DNA of 32,240 bases, from the NCBI GenBank assembly GCA_020631275.1, contig JAHDHO010000004.1:1-32240 (forward strand), given 5' to 3'. Each line of letters begins with the position of its first letter. Positions within the stretch are counted from its first letter, which is position 1. This stretch comes from Polaribacter sp. Lineage in GTDB: Bacteria > Bacteroidota > Bacteroidia > Flavobacteriales > Flavobacteriaceae. The notes under the pieces are model-generated. The model worked only from the letters and a program-made list of their open reading frames with translations, was not told the DNA's origin and ran no database searches. Position numbers and translations under genes: made by a program. This document shows positions 17,195-26,500 of this stretch, one piece after another.

Positions 17195-20100
17195 TTAAAA
17201 ATTAACATTTAATCCTACTAAAAAAGTCTTTGGAGTTGGATAAAATCCTTGATCAATTCCGCCACCAATTGGTGCTCCGTTAGAAGTTGTTGGGTCGTAA
17301 CCTCTATATTTAGTTAACGTAACTAAATTATTTGCAGATACATAAAAACGGAACTTACTTAAACCTACTTGTTCTAATATTTTTTGGTCTAAAGAATACC
17401 CCAATTGTATATTTTGCAACCTTACAAAAGAACCATCTTCTACAAAAAAGTCAGAAAAAAGTGCGTTACTATTTGCCCCTGTTGTAACTCTCGGAAAAGT
17501 ATTTGATGTTCCGGCACCTGTCCATCTATCTAAATAATATCTTGGTCTGTTTGTTAATGGTAAATTTCTTTCGAAGTTTCTTACAATTTCATTTCCAAGA
17601 GATGCAAAAGCATACATGTTAAAATCGAAATTTTTATAGTCAAAAGAAAAATTTAAACCCATTGTTACATCAGCAATAGGATCTCCGATGTATGTTTTAT
17701 CTTCATTTGTAATTTCTCCATCGTTATTAATGTCTCTAAATCTTAAATCTCCAGGATTCGCATTTGTCTGTGTTGCATGTGCATCAACTTCTGCTTGAGT
17801 TTGAAAAATTCCATCTGTTTGATATCCGTAGAAATAACCGATTGGCATACCTGCTTCCATTCTAGAAGGTGGATCTTGACCTACACCAAATGAACCGCCA
17901 AATAAAACGCCGCTTTCATTACCAACAAATAAAACTTCGTTTTCTAAAGTTGTGAAATTATACTTAATTCCGAAGTTAAAATCTTCTGAAACCGTTTCTT
18001 TGTAACCAATTGAGAACTCGAAACCTTTATTCTCTACAGTACCTGCATTTACAATAGGACTTCCAGAACCTGGTGCAGAAGCACCTAAGATTCCTGAAAC
18101 TTCTGGATTTAACAATAAATCTTCAGTTCTCTTATTAAAGTAATCTGCAGTAATATTTATTTTATTAAAAAGCTCTAAATCTACACCAATATCTAAAGGA
18201 ATTTGTTTTTCCCATTTAATTTCTGGATTCGATATTGCGCCAAGAGCAGTTCCGAATTGCAATTGATTATTAAAAACATATTCTCCTTCACCTGATAAGG
18301 TAGAAACAAAACCAAAACTCGAAATTCTATCGTTACCAATTACACCGTAACTTGCTCTTAATTTTAAAAAGCTTAAAACATCGTTATCTTCTAAAAACTT
18401 TTCTTTAGAAGCTACCCAACCAACTGATGCAGTAGGAAAATATCCAAATTTATTTTTTGGTCCGAAGTTTGAAGATCCATCTCTTCTAATTACTGCAGAC
18501 ATTAAATACTTACCATCATAATTGTATTGCAATCTTGCAAAATAAGATAACAACCTACTGTCAAAAAAACGTCTTGGTTGATTGCTAAGTGCTAAATTAT
18601 CTTGAGATGTATCTGCCCCTGAAACACTAACACTCTCTAATGTATTACCATTAGCTCCGAAACCTAATAAATTAGACTTATTAATTCCTTGAGATCTAAA
18701 AACCGAAGTACCTAATAAGACTTTAACATCATGAACATCATTAAAAGTTTTCTCATATTTTAATAAAGCATCAAAAGTATAATCTTTATAAGTCTGTTCA
18801 CTTTCAAAAACAGATGAAGTATTATTTGCATCCGTTAAATCTGCAAGAGCACTTACAGTATTAAACACCTTACCAGAACCATAATAAACTTCTGGACTAT
18901 AACTTTTTGTTTTTACTGATGCATGGTTAAATTGAATTCTAGATTCTGCAGAAAAACCGTCTAAAAAAGAATAATTTAAACCATAGCTACCAGCAAATTT
19001 ATTTACCCATGTTCTATTGTAAGCGTTTTCTGTTTGCGCAAGAGGATTCACAACTTCGATACCAACACCTGTGTTTGGCGCAAAAGAATAATCGCCATTA
19101 GCATCTCTAATTGAAATATTAGAAGGCATGTTTAAGGCATTAAATAAAACAGAACCTAAAGCATTTTCTGGCAAACCTCTTCTATTAGTATTCGTATAAA
19201 TTGAAGAAGATGTAAATTTTAAATTTTCTAAAATATCTGTACTAAAATTAAATTTAGCTGTAGTTCTATTAAAATTCGCTTTAGAACCACCTACAATACC
19301 ATCTTGATCTAAATGTGATGCACCAAAAGAATACGTAGATTTATCGGTACCTTTGGTAGCATTAAAATCTATACTAGAAATTGCAGCGTCTTTAAAAACT
19401 TCGTCTTGCCAATTTGTACCTACACCCAAATTAGAAATATTGTTAAAAGGCAAACTCTCTGCATTTGCAGCAAAAGCTTCGTTTGCTAAAAGAGCATATT
19501 CTGTAGCGTTTAATAAGCTGATGCTTCTAGTAGTTCTTTGAAAACCTGCATAAGCGTTTAAATTGTATTTAAACTCTGTATTTTTTCTACCAGATTTTGT
19601 TGTAATAATAATAACTCCGTTTGCACCACGTACACCGTAAATACCAGCCGAAGCATCTTTTAAAACATTCATAGATTCGATGTCTGATGGATTTATAACA
19701 CTTAAATCTTCTATAACATTACCATCTACCAATATTAAAGGGTTGTTATTTCCGTTTGTAGAAATACCTCTAATTCTAATATTTAAAGCTGCACCTGGTG
19801 CACCAGAAGAAGATGTAATGTTTACACCTGCAACTTGACCTTGTAAAGCTTGTTCTATTCTTGTTGGTTTTAAATTCTGAATTTCTTCACTCGAAACAAC
19901 GGCAACTGCACCTGTAATTTCCTTTTTCTTCTGAGCACCATAACCTACTACAACAATTTCATCTAAAGATTCTGATTCTACTGTTAAAAAAACATTTAAA
20001 TTGATAGAAGAAACTGTAACCTCAACCTCTTTTTCTGCATAACCTAGATATCTAAAAACTAAAACTGCTCCTTTTCTTATACTGTTTAGAGAGTAATTTC

Positions 20101-20269
20101 CTTCAAAATCTGTATTTGTTCCTTTAGCTGTACCTTTTAATATGATGCTAACTCCTGGTAGCGGATCTCCATTAGCAGCATCTTTAACAACACCTTTTAT
20201 ATTTATAGTTTGTGCAGTTGCACAAAAACCTATAAATAATAGAAGTAAAAATGTGATTTGTTTTCTCAT
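17195..20269 (-). CDS. susC: SusC/RagA-family TonB-dependent transporter
   Basis: Carboxypeptidase-like N-terminal domain (IKGVVKDAANGDPLPGVSIILKGTAKGTNTDFEGNYSL); DEIVVVGYGAQKKKEITGAVAVV; plug GVRGANGVIIITTKSG; 1024 aa. Confidence 0.97.
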   Translation of the reverse strand: MRKQITFLLLLFIGFCATAQTINIKGVVKDAANGDPLPGVSIILKGTAKGTNTDFEGNYSLNSIRKGAVLVFRYLGYAEKEVEVTVSSINLNVFLTVESESLDEIVVVGYGAQKKKEITGAVAVVSSEEIQNLKPTRIEQALQGQVAGVNITSSSGAPGAALNIRIRGISTNGNNNPLILVDGNVIEDLSVINPSDIESMNVLKDASAGIYGVRGANGVIIITTKSGRKNTEFKYNLNAYAGFQRTTRSISLLNATEYALLANEAFAANAESLPFNNISNLGVGTNWQDEVFKDAAISSIDFNATKGTDKSTYSFGASHLDQDGIVGGSKANFNRTTAKFNFSTDILENLKFTSSSIYTNTNRRGLPENALGSVLFNALNMPSNISIRDANGDYSFAPNTGVGIEVVNPLAQTENAYNRTWVNKFAGSYGLNYSFLDGFSAESRIQFNHASVKTKSYSPEVYYGSGKVFNTVSALADLTDANNTSSVFESEQTYKDYTFDALLKYEKTFNDVHDVKVLLGTSVFRSQGINKSNLLGFGANGNTLESVSVSGADTSQDNLALSNQPRRFFDSRLLSYFARLQYNYDGKYLMSAVIRRDGSSNFGPKNKFGYFPTASVGWVASKEKFLEDNDVLSFLKLRASYGVIGNDRISSFGFVSTLSGEGEYVFNNQLQFGTALGAISNPEIKWEKQIPLDIGVDLELFNKINITADYFNKRTEDLLLNPEVSGILGASAPGSGSPIVNAGTVENKGFEFSIGYKETVSEDFNFGIKYNFTTLENEVLFVGNESGVLFGGSFGVGQDPPSRMEAGMPIGYFYGYQTDGIFQTQAEVDAHATQTNANPGDLRFRDINNDGEITNEDKTYIGDPIADVTMGLNFSFDYKNFDFNMYAFASLGNEIVRNFERNLPLTNRPRYYLDRWTGAGTSNTFPRVTTGANSNALFSDFFVEDGSFVRLQNIQLGYSLDQKILEQVGLSKFRFYVSANNLVTLTKYRGYDPTTSNGAPIGGGIDQGFYPTPKTFLVGLNVNF

Positions 20270-20324
20270 AAATAAAGAGTTTTATTTTTTTGATAAATTT
20301 AACACCGTTTAATTGCTAAATCGA

Positions 20325-20353
20325 TAAAAAACACCTCAACAAAAAACATACAT
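20325..20353 (-). promoter_or_regulatory. Conserved upstream motif copy B (upstream of susC)
   Basis: Plus strand TAAAAAACACCTCAACAAAAAACATACAT, 28/29 identical to 2812-2840; 55 nt before the susC ATG. Confidence 0.7.
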
Positions 20354-20451
20354 AGCAATTTTTAACACAAAACACTTTGTGACCCCTTATTTTATGTAGA
20401 AACGCAGACCTTAGTAAATCCGAAGAAATTATTAATGTTGTGGTATTGTAT

Positions 20452-20466
20452 AGTATAAAATATACT
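20452..20466. repeat. Small inverted repeat in the susC/regulator intergenic region
   Basis: AGTATA-AAA-TATACT perfect 6-bp arms, just downstream of the regulator stop; possibly a hairpin. Confidence 0.4.
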
Positions 20467-20477
20467 TTGATGTGGTC

Positions 20478-23285
20478 TTAAATGTTCAAAATATAATTTG
20501 TTAAGTTCATATCGTGCTCTAAATTCATCTTTTTTCTTAATCGATATCTTTTAACCTCTACACTTCTAGGGGAAATATTTAACAAAGGAGCAATCTCTTT
20601 AGAAGATAAATTTAACCGAAGATATGCGCACAACCTCAAATCATTAGGTGTTAAATTATCGTGCTTCTCTTTCATTTTATCTAAGAAATTTTGATCTGCA
20701 TTATTAAATGCTTCTTGAAACATTTTCCAATCGTCTGTATTGTTTAAATTATTATCAATAATTTTAACTACCTTTTTAATGTTTTGTTCATCACCTTTAA
20801 GAAGTTCAGTTTTTAAATTACTTAAAAACTCATTCTTCTTTATAATACTCATTGTAGATGTTGCCAATTCTCTATTTTTACTAGCAATATCGTTTCTTAA
20901 CTTTTCATTATTAAGTTTGATAATTTTTTGAGAACTTTCTAACTCTTTTAACTCTATCTCTCTTTGAGCTTTCATTAATAGTTTTTGCTGCTTAGCATTG
21001 TAATATTTCTTTGATAACATATACCATATCAACACTAAAAGAATAAAAATTAGAACATACACTAAAATTGCAAACTCAGACAAATACCATGGTTTTGCTA
21101 TATTAAAATTAAAACTAGCAATGTTACTACTAATTTTACCAGACATTAAAGCTCTAACTTTAAAAGTATAATTACCATGAGGTAAGTTTTCAAAAAGTGT
21201 AGTATTAGACTCAGAATAATCGCTCCATTTGCTATTGTAACCTTCTAATTTATGCTGATATGTTATATTAGCAGAACTTACAAAACTTGGTACACTATAA
21301 GAAAACTCTACACTATTCTCTTTGGTTTTAAATATTACTTCTTTAGTTAATTTTATATGCTTAATAGGCTTATCAGTCTCATAATTAATTACTTTAGTTA
21401 TACTTATATTGAAACTTTTTGGCACCTCAATTTTACTCAAATCCACTATTAAATACCCGTTTATTGTTCCAACCAAATATTTATCATTTTCTAAGTGAAT
21501 AATATTCTCGAAACCAGAAGCCCCCTTTAGTAGATTATTTTTTATAGGAATAATATTTAAATTAGGTTTGTTGCTTAAAGCTCCGGGACTTAAATATCTT
21601 AGCCCTTCATTTGTAAACGCCCACAACTTATTGGTTCGTTTATCTGTAATCAACTTTGCAGATACAAAGTTTTTCTTAGGTAATAAATTACTGTAAACTG
21701 AATCAATTTTAAAAATGTCTTCTAAAGAATTGTACTTAAAAACACCTTCTTTAGATGCATAAAGTACATCATTATTATATTTAATTAAACTAGAATGCAG
21801 TCCTTTATTTACCGACATTTCTTTTTCTACTTGTTCAACATTTTTTAAATCTGAATCAATCTTTAATTTAAAAACGCCTTTATACTCATGATTCACAAAA
21901 ATTTTGGAATTGTCTAAAATTAAAAAATAACGACTCGAATTATCAAAACCATTGATCTTATTTCTTAAAACCCAATTATTATTATTTTTTTGTAATACAT
22001 ACAAACCATCATAACTTCCTTGAATAATTAAATTACCGCTAATTGCCTTAAAATCCCAACTTCCTTGAGAATCAAAAATTAAGTTTGCTTTTTTATCGTT
22101 TATAATAAAAGTACCAGAATCATGACCACAAAACAAAGTTCCGTTGATAGCCTTTAAACTCCATACCTGCCCCTGAGTTTTATTCACAAATTTAAAAGGA
22201 TCTGTTGTGTTGTATTTTTTAACGAACAAACCTTGATTTGTACCTAAATACATGTTTCCCTCAAATAATAAGGTTGTATAAATTGTCCCCAAATATTCTT
22301 TCTGATTTGAGAAAGTTTTAAACGGAGAATTAAAGTTAACTAAGTTTATTCCGTTATCTAAACCCAACCATAAGTTTTTCTCAAAATCTTGAAAAATAGA
22401 AAGTACAGTGTTGTTACTTAATCCTAAATTTTGATTGAGTTCATATTCAATTTCTCCTAATTTATTGATATATATTAAACCATTAGATATCGTACCTAGA
22501 ACAAGAGAATCATCAACTAAAATTTCTGCACTGTAAATAGTATTATATTTTAAAACTTCATCTGCATTAATATTCCATTTTACAACCTTATTATTTTCAA
22601 AAAAATAAAACCCTTTTTTTTGCGTTAAAAAAAGAGGCTTATCGTTTAAATAAAAAATATTTATTAGTTTATTCTTCTTAAATACCGCATCATCAGAAAC
22701 CAAAAGAGAGGCACCATTTTCAATTTTAAACAAGCCTTTTTCAATATCTTGAAAATAAACGACATTATTTACTTTGGCAATCTTGGTAATAGAGTTGAAA
22801 CTTTCTATAATTTTAACATTTCTACTATTTAAGTTGTATAAATAAATTCTTTGTAAAGATTTAAATAACACCCAACCGTCTAACTCTATAATTTCCCATA
22901 TTTGCTCATCTTCTAACATCTTAACTTTTTCGATATTAACGAGAGAAGAATATTTTAGCAATCCAAATTCATCTTTTTCCCAATAACCAAAATCCATAAA
23001 AAAACCGGTGTAAATTCTATTAGAAATACATTTTACAGAACGCATTATAGTTTCATTTGGCGTAACATAAAGTTGCCAATCTTCTCCATTAAACTCTAAC
23101 AAACCTTTATTATTAGCTACATATATATATTTGTTTTCAGATTGAGAAATAGACCAATTTTGGTTTTCCCCACCATATTGTTCAGTCGTGTAAACATCTA
23201 TTGGAGGCACCTCTTGTGATCTTAACACACCTGCTACAAACAACAAAATGACAACAACAATATTTCTAGAAATATACTTTTCCAT
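20478..23285 (-). CDS. SusR-like membrane-tethered transcriptional regulator (Reg_prop beta-propeller, Y_Y_Y domain, TM helix, coiled coil, LuxR-type HTH)
   Basis: Propeller repeats (IFQDFEKNLWLGLDNGINLV); Y_Y_Y segment ITYQHKLEGYNSKWSDYSESNTTLFENLPHGNYTFKVRA; TM ILVYVLIFILLVLIWYML; C-terminal LTPNDLRLCAYLRLNLSSKEIAPLLNISPRSVEVKRYRLRKKM; no histidine kinase or receiver motifs. Confidence 0.9.
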   Translation of the reverse strand: MEKYISRNIVVVILLFVAGVLRSQEVPPIDVYTTEQYGGENQNWSISQSENKYIYVANNKGLLEFNGEDWQLYVTPNETIMRSVKCISNRIYTGFFMDFGYWEKDEFGLLKYSSLVNIEKVKMLEDEQIWEIIELDGWVLFKSLQRIYLYNLNSRNVKIIESFNSITKIAKVNNVVYFQDIEKGLFKIENGASLLVSDDAVFKKNKLINIFYLNDKPLFLTQKKGFYFFENNKVVKWNINADEVLKYNTIYSAEILVDDSLVLGTISNGLIYINKLGEIEYELNQNLGLSNNTVLSIFQDFEKNLWLGLDNGINLVNFNSPFKTFSNQKEYLGTIYTTLLFEGNMYLGTNQGLFVKKYNTTDPFKFVNKTQGQVWSLKAINGTLFCGHDSGTFIINDKKANLIFDSQGSWDFKAISGNLIIQGSYDGLYVLQKNNNNWVLRNKINGFDNSSRYFLILDNSKIFVNHEYKGVFKLKIDSDLKNVEQVEKEMSVNKGLHSSLIKYNNDVLYASKEGVFKYNSLEDIFKIDSVYSNLLPKKNFVSAKLITDKRTNKLWAFTNEGLRYLSPGALSNKPNLNIIPIKNNLLKGASGFENIIHLENDKYLVGTINGYLIVDLSKIEVPKSFNISITKVINYETDKPIKHIKLTKEVIFKTKENSVEFSYSVPSFVSSANITYQHKLEGYNSKWSDYSESNTTLFENLPHGNYTFKVRALMSGKISSNIASFNFNIAKPWYLSEFAILVYVLIFILLVLIWYMLSKKYYNAKQQKLLMKAQREIELKELESSQKIIKLNNEKLRNDIASKNRELATSTMSIIKKNEFLSNLKTELLKGDEQNIKKVVKIIDNNLNNTDDWKMFQEAFNNADQNFLDKMKEKHDNLTPNDLRLCAYLRLNLSSKEIAPLLNISPRSVEVKRYRLRKKMNLEHDMNLTNYILNI

Positions 23286-23502
23286 AATTAAAATTGTATA
23301 GTTTTATTTAGTAATAATAGTCTAAAATTAAGATATTTATATAAATTAGTATAGTTTTTATAATTATATTTTACAAATACTTTTAAAATATACTAAATTG
23401 ATTATAACAAACTTTATATGCTTATTACAATATTTTACCTTTAAAATTACCTTATATAGCTTTTAAACTAAAAAAAACTCACAAAAACCTAATAATCACC
23501 AC

Positions 23503-23537
23503 TTTGTTGTTTTCTTAAAATTTTAACATTATATTTG
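23503..23537 (+). promoter_or_regulatory. Candidate Bacteroidota promoter for the large adhesin gene
   Basis: TTTG at 23503-23506 (or GTTG at 23506-23509), then 23 (or 20) nt, then TATATTTG at 23530-23537, matching the TAnnTTTG -7 consensus. Confidence 0.5.
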
Positions 23538-23540
23538 CAT

Positions 23541-23556
23541 TTAACACTAGTGTTAA
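23541..23556. promoter_or_regulatory. Perfect 16-bp palindrome TTAACACTAGTGTTAA near the expected transcription start
   Basis: Exactly self-complementary; begins 4 bp after the candidate -7 box and ends 21 bp before the ATG at 23578. Confidence 0.5.
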
Positions 23557-23577
23557 CAAAAAATAAATATTATCTAC

Positions 23578-26500
23578 ATGACGAATGTTTTTCTTAAGAT
23601 TACTGAATTTGGGGAAGTTCATAATCTAAAAAACAAAAGAAATAACTTTACATTATCTTTTTTAATAATTGTAATTTTTACATTTTGTAATAATTCATTT
23701 TCGCAAACTATACCGGGCACAGGAACAGTATCATCTAATTGTGGTAACTGTACACCCACAAATTGGTTAGATACTGGTGGTACACCAGATATTTCTAACA
23801 GATTTAATACCGGTGGACAAGGTAGTGCCGGTGGTAATGCAACATGGGTTAATCCTCTACCACTTCCTCCAACAGGAGATTTAACATGGGTATCTATAAG
23901 AGACATTGGTGATGGTGTTGGATTAACAGGTACAGAAGAATCTGTAACTGCTACAATGGGAGAGTTAGTTGCAAACAAGATATATATTTTAAAAATTTAT
24001 ACATTAACTGCTTTATCAAATGCAGATGGTACAGATCCAGCAAACTCTTATTATTCCGGAACTTATATGGATCAATTCGACTTTGAAATCGATAATAATG
24101 GTAGACAAACTATTTCTTCTATAACTAGAGATAAATGGGGAACTAACAATATCGTTTTTATTGCGCAACCAAATTCAGGCAACATGAGTATCTCTTTTTA
24201 CCCTAGAACAGATGCAAATGAAGGTCCTTTTCCATATCAAGGATTAGAAAGCTTACAAATTGCAATAGAATTGAATGCTATCGAAGAACTAGATACAGAT
24301 AAAGATGGTATACCAGATGTTGTTGATATTGATGATGATAATGATGGTATAATAGACACTATAGAATTAACAGTAGGCGCAACTACTTATGATCCTTTAG
24401 GTGATGAAGATGGTGATAAACTACCAAACTATCTAGACACTAGAGATGACGGTACTGGTGATGGCTCTAATACAAGTTATGCAGATTCAAATTCAGATGG
24501 TGTTCCTGATATTTTTGATTTTGATAATGACGGAATTCCTAATCACTTAGATTTAGATACCGATAATGACGGAATTCCAGATAACATTGAGGCTCAAACT
24601 ACAAATGGATATATTGCCCCAAGTGGATCAGTAGGAAACGGATTTACCGACATCGATAATGATGGACTAGATGACAAATATGATCCGGTAGTTGCCGGCG
24701 GAACAGCAGGTATTGCAATTATACCTGTGAATTCTGAAAGTGACGGAGAACCTGATTATAAAGACTTAGATTCTGATAATGATACTGTTTCTGACACAGT
24801 AGAAGCTAATTTAATTTTAAGTGGCAACGTTGGTGAAAATGGTTTAGATAATATTTATGATAACGAAGATAATTATTCCGATGTAAATGGAGCTTTCGAC
24901 AATACTCAAGTAGACAACTTTCCAGATCAAGACAATAATGCTAATTTAGGGTTGCCAAATGACGTAAACTGGAGAGATGTATCTGTTGCTGGTTTTATTG
25001 ATACAGATGGTGACGGTATTGCGAATTCTGTAGATATAGATAATGATAATGATGGTATTATAGACACTTTAGAAGGTTATGAAAGCCAATGTGCAAAATA
25101 CCAAAATGGTACTATAGAATCTGAAGTTAGTATTGTAAATTCTAATAACATAATTGGCGAACCGAACGGTAATTTCGGACAAGTTTATGATGCAGCTAGT
25201 ACTTTTGACTTTGATTTTGGACAAACATATCCTGCAGGAACCCAATATCAAATAACCTGGAGAAGAAGAAACAATATTACTACCGGTACTGCATATATAG
25301 ATTTAAGCGAATCTTCTAACAACACCACTTATGTTTTACATCCAATACGACCGCAAAGCACTAACAATGTTACTTTTCAAAATACAATTGTTACTTCAAA
25401 CGTAAGTTTTAGATACTTAAGATTTGCCAAAGGAACTTTAAATACTGTAGATTATGAAGTCGATGCAATCGGAATTATACAGAATACAAATTGCTCTTTA
25501 GATAGTGACAATGATGGTGTACCTAATTACTTAGATTTAGATTCAGATAACGATGGTATTCCAGATAATATTGAAGCTCAAGCAACAAATACATACATAG
25601 CTCCTAGTGGTGCACCAAACGCTGGCTTTACAGACGCAAATAACAATGGTTTAGATGATAATTATGAAACAGCACAAGGCGGTACAGATATTAATCCTAT
25701 AAATACAGATAGTGCAAATGATAGTATTCCAGACTATATAGATTTAGATTCTGACAATGACGGAACATCTGATAGAGCTGAAGCAAATTTAGTTTTACAT
25801 GGTACTTTTGGTTTAAATGGGCTAGACTCAAACTACGAAACATCTGATAATTATAATGATGTTAATGGAAGTTTCGACAACACTCCTTTCAATGATTTTC
25901 CAGACAATCCAACAGGAGGCGAAATTGATTGGAGAGACTCTACTAGTTCTTTTATTGATACTGATGGTGACGGAATTCCGGATAGTGTAGATTTAGATGA
26001 TGATAATGATGGAATTTTAGATACTGTAGAAGGCTGTAGTAGTTCAAGTCCTGCAATAGAAAACCTATCCTTTACAACCGTTTCTGGTTCTGGTTTTAGT
26101 TATAATGGTAATAATTTAAACTTCACCAACGGTACTGCTGGTTATGTAAATAGTACACATTCTCCTAATTTCTCTACTTATGGGGCTAATGGTAATTTTG
26201 AAATGAAATTTACCGTAAACGGAACCTATACAAATTCTACTAACAGAAGAGTTGTTATTGGAATTAATGAAGCAGGAACAGAATCTACAAACAGTTGGCA
26301 AGATGTAGATTATAGTTTTTACATTACTGGTAGCGGCCAAACACTACAAATTTATGAAAACGGAACTTACATTGGTAATTATGGTAGCGGGGCAAATGGC
26401 AATACACTAAGTATTAGAAAAACAGGTTCGTCTGTTAGCTATTTAGTTAACGGAGTTGTAGTCTACACAAGTTCACAAACAGCAAGAGGAAACGATTATT

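Noticed and set aside
19353-19541. Plus-strand 62-aa ORF
   Set aside because: Antisense inside susC; no support
20740-20931. Plus-strand 63-aa hydrophobic ORF
   Set aside because: Antisense to the coiled-coil part of the regulator; hydrophobicity is the complement of Lys/Asn/Glu-rich codons
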